From: Streptomyces sp. ADI96-02
GTDB taxonomy: Bacteria > Actinomycetota > Actinomycetes > Streptomycetales > Streptomycetaceae
Length of the DNA stretch: 44,851 nt
Assembly: GCF_003846185.1 (NCBI RefSeq)
Contig: NZ_ML123034.1
Coordinates: 5,822,312 to 5,867,162 of the forward strand
Reading direction: 5' to 3'
Shown here: piece after piece, positions 31,901-39,526 of the stretch
Layout: every line of letters starts with the position of its first letter
Position numbering within the stretch: the first letter of the stretch is position 1
Notes under the pieces: model-generated
What the model was told of the DNA's origin: nothing
The model's database searches: none
What the model saw: the letters and a program-made list of their open reading frames with translations, nothing else
Made by a program: the position numbers and the translations under genes

Positions 31901-34024
31901 TCGTTCACCTACACCGACGAGAACAAGCCCGCCACGGTCACCGACCACACCGGTGCGGTCACGACGTACACCTACGACCAGAAGACGGGCCGTACCACCC
32001 AGGTCGTCCAGGTCCGCGACGGCAAGGAACTCGCCAAGGTCACCTACACCCACAACGCCGCAGGCCGCCTGGAGAAGATCGACCGGGGCAACGGGGCGAC
32101 CAGCACCTACACCCACAACGACGCGGGCATGCCCACGGGCGAGAAGCACACCCGGCCCGGTGGCCAGGTCATCGCCGAACACGCCTACACCTACACCAGG
32201 GAGGCTCAGCCCAAGCTCGCCACCGACATCGCCACCGTCGGTGGGAAACGCACCGCGACCGCCTACGCCTACGACGACAAGGCACGCCTGACCCAGTCCC
32301 ACGTCACCGAGGGCGACCAGCCCCGCAGCGGGACCCTGATCAGCAAGAGCGACTACGCCTACGACCTGGCCTCCAACCTCACGCAGAAGAAGACCACCAC
32401 CCGCGGCGGGGACGGGGCGGAGAAGACCTCCACCACCGACTACACCCAGGACGCCGCCTCCCGCACTACGAAGATCACCACCGACGGGCAGGAGAAGCCC
32501 CAGACCTACGACAGCGCCGGACGCCTCACCCAGGGATCCGACGGCACCCGCAACACCTACAACACCAGCGGCCAGCTCACCGAGACCGTCGCCCCCGACG
32601 GCACCAGCGTCACGAACACCTACCGGCCCACCGGCGAACGCGCCACCCAGACCACCACCAAGGACGGCCGCACCCACACTCTGACCTTCAACCCCGGCAC
32701 CGAGACCGACCAGGACGGCACCACCGCAACCCACCTCAACGCAGCCGGCACCGAGTCCCGCACCCTCACCACCAAGGACGGACAGACCAACACCGCCTAC
32801 TACCTGACCAACCGCCACGGCGACAAGACCCACACCCTCGACACCAACGGCGACATCACCAGCCGCACCCAGTACACCGACTACGGCACCCCGAGAAACG
32901 GGAACGCCGACCCCGCCCAGCCCGCCGTAGCCCGCACCGGGGCGATCACCGAGAACCCCTACGGCTACGCCGGCCAGTACACCATCCCCACCGGCCTACA
33001 GTCCCTCGGCTCCCGCTGGTACGACTCCGAGCGGGGCGCGCTGACCGCAGCTGACACCCCCGCTGCCGGCATGCTCAACCCGTACACCTACGCCACCGGT
33101 GATCCCATCAACAAGTTCGACCCCACCGGCCAGAGCCCCGAAGACGTCTGGGACTGGTTCACGGACGATTTCGCGGGCTGGGAAGGCATGCCCTATCTCG
33201 AAATCGGCCTCGCAGCCGCCGGTGTCGCCATCACCGTCCTCAGCGGCGGAAGCGGCATCGCCATCGGCGCCGCGGTCATCGCCGGTGCACTCACACTCCC
33301 GTCCGCCGCAGACCAGATCTCCATCAACGCGGGATGGGGTGCCTTTCTCCCAGAAGACGCCCGCACCGCCTTCGACATCGCCGGCATGGTTGGTGGTATC
33401 GCCGACGCGGGCATCGGCCTCGTCCACACCCCGAAGCTGATCAAGATGACCCGCCTCGGGTACAAGATATCAGGCCGCCAGAACCTTTCCGGTCCGGCCG
33501 AGCTGGCGGAGCTTTTGGGAAGTCGCCGCTCCAGTCACTTCGTTCCCATCAAGGCCGATGAAAGCGTCAGCTACTGGGGGAACAGGAACCCTGCCATAGC
33601 GCAGGACAGGTTTGACCGAATGGAAAATGCTGTGAAGTTTGATCAGGCCCGGCCGGTCAAGGGGAAGAATGCCGCGTCCCCCGATGTATTGGAAGTAGAT
33701 GCCGAAGGGCAAACCAACTTCGCCCGGATATTTGTTGACCCTGCGGATCCGGATGTACGGCAGCTGAGGAAGACGGTGGAAGACGTTGTCTACCTGGGGG
33801 CAGCGCAGGACGCGGCGGCAACGCTCGGGGATGAAAGCTTGGACGCCGTGGCTTCCATCAACGCGCGCCTCGCAACCCGTCAGGGCGACGCGACCGCAAT
33901 AGTCGGAAGGATGCCGCACAACACTGAAAAGACGTACGTGCCGACCCTCTACATGATCAACACAGATACCGGCCCCGAGGTGCTGTTCACGGATGCGTAC
34001 ATCTACCCGCGAGCATCTTGGTAG
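28946..34024 (+). CDS. Secreted Rhs/YD-repeat protein, possible polymorphic toxin
   Basis: About 1,692 residues from ATG 28946, seven bases after TGGAG. An N-terminal export signal (PGRRVVSSCVAVALGASLP, cleavage near AFAAS) is followed by a long Rhs core with many YD repeats such as TYTYDQKTGRTTQV and TYTHNAAGRLEKI. The terminal Rhs signature is GLQSLGSRWYDSERGALTAA then PYTYATGDPINKFDPTG near residue 1385. Next are about 90 hydrophobic residues and a C-terminal domain (about 1512-1691) starting NLSGPAELAELLGSRRSSHF that I cannot assign. In such proteins the core forms a shell around a toxic tip; toxicity here is inferred. No immunity gene follows. Confidence 0.9.
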   Translation: MPVSHSFPGRRVVSSCVAVALGASLPWIAGMSTAFAASGSGPGSGSLASALSSLGGTVDEQKGQVRFGVKMGGVPGPADSGLEVNAQFSQQLASEGVDRFGLGAGWTLGLPFVDVERGVLVLPSGEHVLDDSDPSGMKNYKLDDLKVSRTVGSAPVQHAYALESRKDGSKQFLDTQGNLVGVQSSLGHLTKLSWNVVNGKHRLASVTGPWGSKLTVKYVGSTVTFTSPKRWGQTEAPKSELKLSQNRVESVKDQANQTTRVEYTPNPVGTSGLTLPSAVVSPTGARSEFTYKQYEARSGGVVAVSEMGVKAVGEDGKEKVLLEPVTLSLDPDGANGGRNWTGCPQYCGDGTDRLANSGDGSFSYRVKLSQKDGQEVERTYNALHLQTDEVVRVRQGSQSKDISRTEYTYPGEKADGAPPKVKDAPRDYQMPSEVKVTTIDPADSSRRKEARVSARVDGMGRMVWQKQGGVETSEEYGTNSLPVRTEKKDTATGARQVTESTLTADGKAVAKSVTKAAGPGGGELKTVSTAEFEYHGGELAGEVKATRTTGDAGAKGGDVGVAVTKTESSVERDAEGVGRRTNTVTGDDGVETTTVSDLASGSTLSERTADLGETSTVYDMGDRPVKSTAADGTVTTVAYEVKNGGASTTTRRESDGLASRTVTDEMGREVRKESNYKPSGRDGQGEILPQGQFRQVQGAEFNLFGQQVKTTDSAGRETRTEYNAFGRPSKVTAPDGSVTASTHDDVAGTRTSQTTLAGADRPMASSVQTLDDQGNPVKNATAFGDGTPGTVTETSFDAFGKPQQSQSDNGSFTVNHAYTAAGLPESDTLTPKQNGTSSDVKSDYVQDSFGNKTQKNLTSQGRTVEGWKTSFDVSGRTSQVTAPGNGGTMSPSYNKVNGLVESLTQADGSVQHQRRDSVGRTVEEWTSPKDAPGTKKEHVRTSYDPVTGKTAAQWFADDEAGSKITYTRFPDGNVKERIDPGGKKTSFTYTDENKPATVTDHTGAVTTYTYDQKTGRTTQVVQVRDGKELAKVTYTHNAAGRLEKIDRGNGATSTYTHNDAGMPTGEKHTRPGGQVIAEHAYTYTREAQPKLATDIATVGGKRTATAYAYDDKARLTQSHVTEGDQPRSGTLISKSDYAYDLASNLTQKKTTTRGGDGAEKTSTTDYTQDAASRTTKITTDGQEKPQTYDSAGRLTQGSDGTRNTYNTSGQLTETVAPDGTSVTNTYRPTGERATQTTTKDGRTHTLTFNPGTETDQDGTTATHLNAAGTESRTLTTKDGQTNTAYYLTNRHGDKTHTLDTNGDITSRTQYTDYGTPRNGNADPAQPAVARTGAITENPYGYAGQYTIPTGLQSLGSRWYDSERGALTAADTPAAGMLNPYTYATGDPINKFDPTGQSPEDVWDWFTDDFAGWEGMPYLEIGLAAAGVAITVLSGGSGIAIGAAVIAGALTLPSAADQISINAGWGAFLPEDARTAFDIAGMVGGIADAGIGLVHTPKLIKMTRLGYKISGRQNLSGPAELAELLGSRRSSHFVPIKADESVSYWGNRNPAIAQDRFDRMENAVKFDQARPVKGKNAASPDVLEVDAEGQTNFARIFVDPADPDVRQLRKTVEDVVYLGAAQDAAATLGDESLDAVASINARLATRQGDATAIVGRMPHNTEKTYVPTLYMINTDTGPEVLFTDAYIYPRASW

Positions 34025-34054
34025 GAGAAGCCCACGCCAGCGCCCACGCGCTCG

Positions 34055-34094
34055 CCCCGCAGCCCGACGGTTCTCATACCGTCGGGCTGCGGGG
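34055..34094 (+). terminator. Perfect 17-bp terminator after the Rhs gene
   Basis: CCCCGCAGCCCGACGGT (34055-34071) and its exact complement (34078-34094) enclose a TCTCAT loop, 30 bases after the Rhs stop. It is the strongest hairpin in the window. Confidence 0.9.
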
Positions 34095-34165
34095 GTGGAT
34101 CGGCTGTTCTGTAAGGCAGCCCTTCAGCGGCTTGCGTAGGCCGATCAACGACGAGAAGCCGCCGC

Positions 34166-34287
34166 TCACGTTGAAACGTCCCAGGCATCGGCCTTCACCT
34201 GTTCTTCTTCGACGGGTTCCGGCAGTTCACGCCATGGCACCTCTGTGCGCAGCCGCCACAACACCCCGTTGATGTGACTAGTGTGGT
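34166..34287 (-). pseudogene. IS5-type transposase fragment
   Basis: The minus frame reads HINGVLWRLRTEVPWRELPE and ends soon after at a stop (34166-34168). This matches the N-terminal INGVLWRLRTGVPWRDLPERYG segment of IS5-family (DUF4096-type) transposases. Only about 25 family residues remain; no terminal repeats could be seen. It is debris of an insertion sequence between the Rhs terminator and the methyltransferase. Confidence 0.65.
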
Positions 34288-34338
34288 GCCCCCGCCCCCA
34301 CTCCCGCTGGGCGAGGCTGACCGGAAGGCATGCCGAAC

Positions 34339-34965
34339 ATGACTGGCCAACGCGATCGCTGGGCCGAACTGACGGGCGGACAGGCCGGAGAGGCGTACGC
34401 CCAGCGTTTCACGCGGCTCGCCGAATCCGGCCAGGACATCCACGGTGAGGCCGCCTTCTGCACCGCTTTGCTCAAGCCCGCAGCCCGCGTGCTCGACGCC
34501 GGCTGCGGTACCGGGCGGATCGCGATCCGGCTCGCCGAGCTGGGCCACCACTGCACCGGTGTGGACGTCGACTCCTCGATGCTCGCCGTCGCCCGGCGGG
34601 AGGCCCCCACCCTGGAGTGGCTCCTCGGAGATCTGGCCCGGCTGGACTCCCTCGGCCTGGATACGGACTTCGACCTGGCGCTCGCTGCCGGCAACGTCAT
34701 CCCCCTCCTGGCGCCCGCCACCGGAGCGGCCGTCGTCCGGCAACTGGCCGCCGTACTGCGGCCCGGCGGGCTGCTGGTCACGGGCATGGGGCTGGACGCG
34801 GCCCACCTGCCGCTGCCGGAGCCGACCGTCACTCTCACGGAGTTCGACCAGTGGTGCACCGAGGCCGGACTGAGCCTGCGGCAGCGTTACGCCACCTGGA
34901 ACGGCGATCCCTACGACCAGGGGTGCGGCTACGCCGTCAGCGTGCACTCCCGCCCCACCACGTGA
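34339..34965 (+). CDS. Class I SAM-dependent methyltransferase
   Basis: A 208-residue methyltransferase. Motif I is RVLDAGCGTGRIAIRLAELG (about 50-69), followed by the acidic CTGVDVDSSMLAVARREAP. LALAAGNVIPLLAP and LRPGGLLVTGMG are motifs II-III. The ATG at 34339 has GGAAGG 10 bases upstream; an ATG at 34330 is only one base after it. The substrate is unknown. Not obviously linked to its neighbours. Confidence 0.85.
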   Translation: MTGQRDRWAELTGGQAGEAYAQRFTRLAESGQDIHGEAAFCTALLKPAARVLDAGCGTGRIAIRLAELGHHCTGVDVDSSMLAVARREAPTLEWLLGDLARLDSLGLDTDFDLALAAGNVIPLLAPATGAAVVRQLAAVLRPGGLLVTGMGLDAAHLPLPEPTVTLTEFDQWCTEAGLSLRQRYATWNGDPYDQGCGYAVSVHSRPTT

Positions 34966-35065
34966 GTCCTCAGCCTTCTCGGTGGCGGTAGAGGCCCCTT
35001 GCGGGGAGCCTGACCAGGATGCAGGCCCCCGCCTCGGGCCGAAGGGACGCAGGCGCGCACATGGG

Positions 35066-35308
35066 TCAGAACGGCATGTGCCAGCGGGCGCGGCGGCCGG
35101 CGGATCCACTGCGGCCGACGGCCTTGGAACTGCTGCGGAACGGCTTGCTGAAGATGCGCCCCAGCGGACCGGGGGCCTTGCCTCCGGCGCGCGACCCCAG
35201 GCCCAGCGTGCGCTGCGTGCCTCGCTCGGGGTGGCGGGAGAGCTTCGGGACGAGGAAGGCCAGCACGGCCAGGACGACGCAGACGGCGACTATTCCAACG
35301 ACGATCAT
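35066..35308 (-). CDS. DUF6411-like small membrane protein
   Basis: An 80-residue protein: one N-terminal membrane helix (MIVVGIVAVCVVLAVLAFLV) and a basic Gly/Ser/Arg-rich tail with KLSRHPERGTQRTLGLGSR and PLGRIFSKPFR. AAGGAG lies 5 bases upstream of the ATG. It resembles the small Streptomyces family DUF6411; function unknown. It converges on the methyltransferase gene. Confidence 0.75.
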   Translation of the reverse strand: MIVVGIVAVCVVLAVLAFLVPKLSRHPERGTQRTLGLGSRAGGKAPGPLGRIFSKPFRSSSKAVGRSGSAGRRARWHMPF

Positions 35309-35591
35309 CGAATCTCCTTGTGTGGGTGATGGGTGGTGTGCTCTGACGCCTGCCCGGCGAACGGCGCTCCACTCACGGACCCGGCGGGCAGCTCGACCCA
35401 CCTCGCCATGGGCGAGCCCTGAGGCGGCCCGGCCGTCGGATCGGCAGGCGCCCCAGCTGCGCACGGAGGCACGGAGCATGGCCGCACGCCGCCCGACGGC
35501 GGATTCCGGCTCACCGCCCACCTGCGCCCCGCCGGCCCCGGAACAGCCGCGGACCCCGGAAACCTGCCCGGACGACGACGGGGCGCCGGAT

Positions 35592-35699
35592 CGCCTTCTG
35601 GCACGATGGGCGGGGCACGCCAGCGTCAAGACCACCGAGCGTTGGTACGTGAGGCCGGACGCAGAGGATCTTCGTGGAGCCGCTGCGACGTGGGGCGGT
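35592..35699 (+). pseudogene. Tyrosine recombinase C-terminal fragment
   Basis: The plus frame encodes WAGHASVKTTERWYVRPDAE followed by DLRGAAATWGG. This is the C-terminus of phage-type integrases, including the GHAS motif and the catalytic Tyr in RWY. The upstream catalytic Arg/His region is missing and the frame is alien to its surroundings. The 35309-35591 part contains no recognisable gene. Confidence 0.75.
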
Positions 35700-35759
35700 C
35701 CTCACCGTGCGCAGGAGGGGGGTGCGGGGGACGGCTGTGAGACATGGGAGCGTAGGACT

Positions 35760-37046
35760 GTGAGCCAGATGGGCAACGAAACGTTGAAGTACCAGGTGGA
35801 CGGCCCGAACGACGCGCCTGTGTTGGTCCTTGGACCCTCCCTCGGTACCACATGGCACATGTGGGATCGCCAGATACCCGAGCTGTCCCAGCACTGGCGG
35901 ATCTTCCGCTACGACCTGCCGGGCCACGGCGGCGCGCCCGCCCACCCCGCCACCTCCGTCGCCGAGCTGGCCGACCGGCTGCTCGCCACCCTGGACGGGC
36001 TCGGCGTCCAGCGCTTCGGTTACGCGGGGTGCTCGATCGGCGGCGCGATCGGGACCGACCTCGCCCTGCGCCACCCGCACCGGGTCGCCTCGCTCGCGCT
36101 CGTCGCCTCCTCGCCGCGGTTCGGCACCGCCGACGAGTTCCGCCAGCGCGGTGTGATCGTCCGTACCAACGGTCTGGAGCCGATGGCGCGCACCGCCCCG
36201 GAGCGCTGGTTCACCGCGGGCTTCGCCGCCGCGCAGCCCGCGATCGTCGAGTGGGCCGTGCAGATGGTCCGCACCACCGATCCGGGGTGCTACATCGCCG
36301 CCTGCGAGGCGCTGGCCGCCTTCGACATCCGCGGGGAGCTGGGGCGGATCGGTGTGCCCGCCCTGGTCCTGGTCGGTGCGGAGGACCAGGTCACCGGTCC
36401 CGCCGAGGCCCGTACGCTGGTCGCCGGGATACCGGACGCCCGCCTCGCGCTCGTCCCGGGCGCCTCGCACCTGGCCCCCGTCGAGCAGCCCGCGGCCGTC
36501 AGCGACCTGCTTCTGACGCACTTCTCCACCGCCTGGCAGGACACGCTCGCCGCCATCCCCGCGCCGGTCCTCGCCGCCCCGCCCGTCGCGCCCCCCGCCC
36601 CGTACGCCCCGGTCGCCGAGATCGCACCGGCCGCCGCCGTGCCCGGCGCGGAGCACCCCTCGCCGGACGAGCGGTACGAGAGAGGGACGAAGGTGCGCCG
36701 CGAGGTGCTGGGCGACGCCCACGTCGACGCGGTGAACGCCTCGGCGGACGCGTTCACCGAGGACTTCCAGGAGCTGGTCACCCGGTACGCCTGGGGCGAG
36801 GTCTGGAGCCGGGACGGGCTGGACCGCCGCACCCGCAGCTGCATCACGCTCACCGCGCTCGTGGCCTCCGGCCACCTGGACTCGCTGGCCGCGCACACCC
36901 GCGCCGCCCTGCGCAACGGACTCACGCCCGCCGAGATCAGGGAAGTCCTGCTCCAGGCAGCCGTCTACTGCGGGATTCCGGCGGCCGGTGCGGCCTTCGC
37001 CGTGGCGCAGACCGTGATCCAGGAGGAAACCACGCCGCCCGCGTAG
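35760..37046 (+). CDS. pcaL: 3-oxoadipate enol-lactonase / 4-carboxymuconolactone decarboxylase fusion
   Basis: A 428-residue two-domain enzyme from GTG 35760 (ATG 35769 is an alternative). Residues 1-255 are an alpha/beta-hydrolase (PcaD): FRYDLPGHGGAPAHP, the nucleophile Ser in YAGCSIGGAIGTDLAL (about 87-100), PALVLVGAEDQVTG and PGASHLAPVEQP with the catalytic His. After a Pro/Ala-rich linker, residues about 305-425 are the carboxymuconolactone decarboxylase (PcaC): RTRSCITLTALVASGHLDSL, AHTRAALRNGLTPAEIREVL, QAAVYCGIPAAGAAFAVAQ. Together they run two successive late steps of protocatechuate degradation. No other pca gene is nearby. Confidence 0.92.
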   Translation: MSQMGNETLKYQVDGPNDAPVLVLGPSLGTTWHMWDRQIPELSQHWRIFRYDLPGHGGAPAHPATSVAELADRLLATLDGLGVQRFGYAGCSIGGAIGTDLALRHPHRVASLALVASSPRFGTADEFRQRGVIVRTNGLEPMARTAPERWFTAGFAAAQPAIVEWAVQMVRTTDPGCYIAACEALAAFDIRGELGRIGVPALVLVGAEDQVTGPAEARTLVAGIPDARLALVPGASHLAPVEQPAAVSDLLLTHFSTAWQDTLAAIPAPVLAAPPVAPPAPYAPVAEIAPAAAVPGAEHPSPDERYERGTKVRREVLGDAHVDAVNASADAFTEDFQELVTRYAWGEVWSRDGLDRRTRSCITLTALVASGHLDSLAAHTRAALRNGLTPAEIREVLLQAAVYCGIPAAGAAFAVAQTVIQEETTPPA

Positions 37047-37058
37047 CAGGATGGTCCC

Positions 37059-37706
37059 ATGAACGCATCGCCTCTGACGCTCACGAAGAAGACCCACTCC
37101 TGCGTCCGGATCGCGAAGGAGGGCCGTGTCCTCGTCATCGATCCCGGCGGCTTCTCCGAGGACGACGCGGCCGTCGGCGCGGACGCCGTCCTGGTGACCC
37201 ACGAGCATCCGGACCACTTCAACGAGGCGCGGCTGCGCGCTGCCCTGGAGGCCAATCCGGCGGCCGGGATCTGGACCCTGCGCAGTGTCGCCGAGCAGGT
37301 GTCGGCCGCCTTCCCGGGACGGGTGCACACCGTGGGCCACGGGGACGCGTTCTCCGTCGCCGGTTTCGACGTCACCGTCCACGGAGAGCTGCACGCGGTG
37401 ATCCATCCGGACATTCCGAGGATCACCAATATCGGCTTCCTGGTCGACGGTTCGGTCTTCCACCCGGGCGACGCGCTCACCGTTCCCGATCGCCCCGTGG
37501 ACACGCTGATGCTCCCGGTGATGGCCCCGTGGAACAAGATCTCCGAGGTGATCGACTACGTCCGCGAGGTCGGGCCACGGCGGGCCATCGACGTCCACGA
37601 CGCCCTGCTGACCGACCTCGCCCGGCCGCTCTACGACCACCAGATCGGCGCGCTCGGCGGCGCGGACCACGGCCGGCTGGCCCCGGGAGGCGTCACCGAG
37701 CTGTGA
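37059..37706 (+). CDS. MBL-fold metallo-hydrolase
   Basis: A 215-residue metal-dependent hydrolase of the UlaG-like type. The metal-binding motif is VLVTHEHPDHFNEARL (about residue 45), with VHGELHAVIHP (about 108) and VFHPGDALTVPDRP (about 137) giving further ligands. No clear Shine-Dalgarno. A CAGGAT hexamer ends 6 bases before the ATG, so a leaderless mRNA is possible. It follows pcaL by 12 bases. Substrate unknown. Confidence 0.88.
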   Translation: MNASPLTLTKKTHSCVRIAKEGRVLVIDPGGFSEDDAAVGADAVLVTHEHPDHFNEARLRAALEANPAAGIWTLRSVAEQVSAAFPGRVHTVGHGDAFSVAGFDVTVHGELHAVIHPDIPRITNIGFLVDGSVFHPGDALTVPDRPVDTLMLPVMAPWNKISEVIDYVREVGPRRAIDVHDALLTDLARPLYDHQIGALGGADHGRLAPGGVTEL

Positions 37707-37745
37707 GTCCGACGGCTGTCAGTGCCACCGGCTAGGTTTACTGCC

Positions 37746-38525
37746 ATGCGCATCGCCACCTGGAACGTCAATTCGATCACCGCCCGACTGCCGAGGCTGC
37801 TGGCCTGGCTGGAGAGCAGCGGCACCGACGTGCTGTGCCTCCAGGAGACCAAGTGCACCGCCGAGCAGTTCCCCGCCGAGGCACTGCGCGAGCAGGGCTA
37901 CGAGTCCGCCGTCAACGCCGACGGCCGGTGGAACGGGGTCGCCCTGCTCTCCCGGGTCGGCCTCTCGGACGTCGTTCCGGGACTGCCGGGCGGGCCGGAG
38001 TACGACGGGGCGCAGGAGCCCCGCGCGATCTCCGCGACCTGCGGCGGTGTGCGCCTGTGGTCGGTCTACGTGCCCAACGGCCGGGAGGTCGAGCACCCGC
38101 ACTACGCCTACAAGCTGCGCTGGCTGGAGGCTCTGCGTACGGCGGTGGCCGCCGACGCCGCCGGTCCGCTGCCGTTCGCGGTGCTCGGCGACTTCAACGT
38201 CGCGCCGACCGACGAGGACGTATGGGACCCGGCCCTGTTCGAGGGCGCCACACATGTCACGCCGGCCGAGCGGGAGGCGCTGGCCGCGCTCACGCGGGAG
38301 GGCCTGGCCGAGGTCCCGCCCCGCCCGCTCAAGTACGACCGCGCCTACACCTTCTGGGACTACCGGGAGCTGCGCTTCCCGAAGAACAAGGGCATGCGCA
38401 TCGACCTGACGTACGGGAACGCCCCGTTCACCGCCGCCGTCAAGGACAGCTACGTCGACCGCGAGGAGCGCAAGGGCAAGGGGGCCTCCGACCACGCGCC
38501 GGTGGTCGTCGACCTGGATCTCTGA
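37746..38525 (+). CDS. xthA: Exodeoxyribonuclease III
   Basis: A 259-residue Mg-dependent exonuclease/AP endonuclease. Conserved residues are in MRIATWNVNSITARLPRLL, VLCLQETKCTAEQFP (catalytic Glu about 34), VLGDFNVAPTDEDVWDP (about 150) and GASDHAPVVVDLDL (Asp/His pair near the C-terminus). FWDYRELRFPKNKGMRIDL fits the XthA subgroup. ATG 37746 is chosen because similarity begins there. TAGGTT (37733-37738) is 7 bases upstream, so the mRNA may be leaderless. It repairs abasic and oxidised DNA. Confidence 0.95.
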   Translation: MRIATWNVNSITARLPRLLAWLESSGTDVLCLQETKCTAEQFPAEALREQGYESAVNADGRWNGVALLSRVGLSDVVPGLPGGPEYDGAQEPRAISATCGGVRLWSVYVPNGREVEHPHYAYKLRWLEALRTAVAADAAGPLPFAVLGDFNVAPTDEDVWDPALFEGATHVTPAEREALAALTREGLAEVPPRPLKYDRAYTFWDYRELRFPKNKGMRIDLTYGNAPFTAAVKDSYVDREERKGKGASDHAPVVVDLDL

Positions 38526-38548
38526 GGCGCACCGGGTCCGGGTCTCGC

Positions 38549-38595
38549 TGACAACCACGGGTTGACACTGCCGAGGTGTCAACCTACGGTTGACG
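38549..38595. promoter_or_regulatory. Nested palindromic operator and promoter of the Clp-N gene
   Basis: TTGACA (38562-38567) and TACGGT (38585-38590) are 17 bases apart and place the transcript start at the ATG (38597). GGTTGACAC (38560-38568) and GTGTCAACC (38576-38584) are perfect inverted arms. GTCAACC-TAC-GGTTGAC (38578-38594) is a second perfect palindrome, and GACAACC-ACG-GGTTGAC (about 38549-38566) a near copy. Two operators thus cover -35 and -10. Confidence 0.8.
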
Positions 38596-38596
38596 C

Positions 38597-39349
38597 ATGA
38601 CGCAGCCTCTTCCCGCCACGCCGTCCGTGCGCCTCGACGAACTGATCGCGGCCATCAAGAACACCCACGCCGACGCCCTGGAGCAGCTCTCCGGCGCGGT
38701 CGTCGCCGCCGACCACCTCGGCGACGTCGCCGACCATCTCATCGGCCACTTCGTGGACCAGGCGCGCCGCTCCGGCGCGTCCTGGACGGACATCGGCCGC
38801 AGTATGGGGGTGACCCGGCAGGCCGCCCAGAAGCGCTTCGTCCCGAAGAAGCCGGACGCGACCACCGGCCCCGCCTCCGACCTGGACCCGAGCCAGGGCT
38901 TCGGGCGGTTCACCCCGCGCGCCCGCAACGTCGTGATGGCGGCGCACAACGAGGCCCAGGCGTCCCGGCACGCCGAACTCCTCCCGGCCCACCTGGTGCT
39001 CGGCCTCCTCGCCCAGCCCGACGGCGTCGCCGCCCGGGCCCTCGCCGGGCTGGGCGTGACGCCGGAGGCCGTCCGGGGCGCGGCGCTCGCCGCACTGCCT
39101 CCGGCCGCCGACGTAGTCCCCGAGCTGATCCCGTACGACGCGGACTCCCGCAAGGTCCTGGAGCTGACCTTCCGTGAGGCGCTGCGGCTCGGACACGACC
39201 ACGTCGGCACCGGGCACGTCCTGCTGGCCCTGCTGGAGTTCGAGGACGGCTCCGGCGTGCTGAGCGGGCTCGGTATCGCCAAGGACGCCGCCTCGGCGGC
39301 CGTCGGCACAGCCGTGGCCGAGGCCACCGAGGGGCGGCAGGAGCCCTGA
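38597..39349 (+). CDS. Clp N-domain protein with helix-turn-helix
   Basis: A 250-residue protein. Residues about 55-77 contain an HTH-like segment (SWTDIGRSMGVTRQAAQKRF). The remainder carries a Clp-N repeat pair beginning FGRFTPRARNVVMAAHNEAQ and then LLPAHLVLGLLAQPDGVAAR; the second repeat includes RKVLELTFREALRLGHDHVG then TGHVLLALLEFEDGSGVLSG. There is no ATPase domain, so it is not a chaperone; it is probably an autoregulator or adaptor. ATG 38597 coincides with the predicted transcript start, so the mRNA should be leaderless. The operators covering its promoter suggest autoregulation. Confidence 0.85.
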   Translation: MTQPLPATPSVRLDELIAAIKNTHADALEQLSGAVVAADHLGDVADHLIGHFVDQARRSGASWTDIGRSMGVTRQAAQKRFVPKKPDATTGPASDLDPSQGFGRFTPRARNVVMAAHNEAQASRHAELLPAHLVLGLLAQPDGVAARALAGLGVTPEAVRGAALAALPPAADVVPELIPYDADSRKVLELTFREALRLGHDHVGTGHVLLALLEFEDGSGVLSGLGIAKDAASAAVGTAVAEATEGRQEP

Positions 39350-39526
39350 CGCCCTTCCCGGCCGGACGGGGAGGCCGGATTCGGCCCGTGGTTCTGCGCA
39401 CGCGTGTCCGGACTCCAACGGCAGTCCCCGGGCGTCTGTTCCATGACGTTCGCGCAAGGAGTGTCGGAACGGCAAAGGCCGCGCGCCCTGTGGTGCGGAA
39501 CCTGGCAGGGATGGGACCCTAGTGGT

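Noticed and set aside
31520..32833. 437-codon minus-strand reading frame
   Set aside because: Antisense of Rhs repeats; Gly/Val-rich and explained by the periodic coding strand.
34166..34287. Intact insertion sequence after the Rhs gene
   Set aside because: Only about 25 transposase residues remain. No terminal inverted repeats or target duplication could be found, so it is listed as a fragment.
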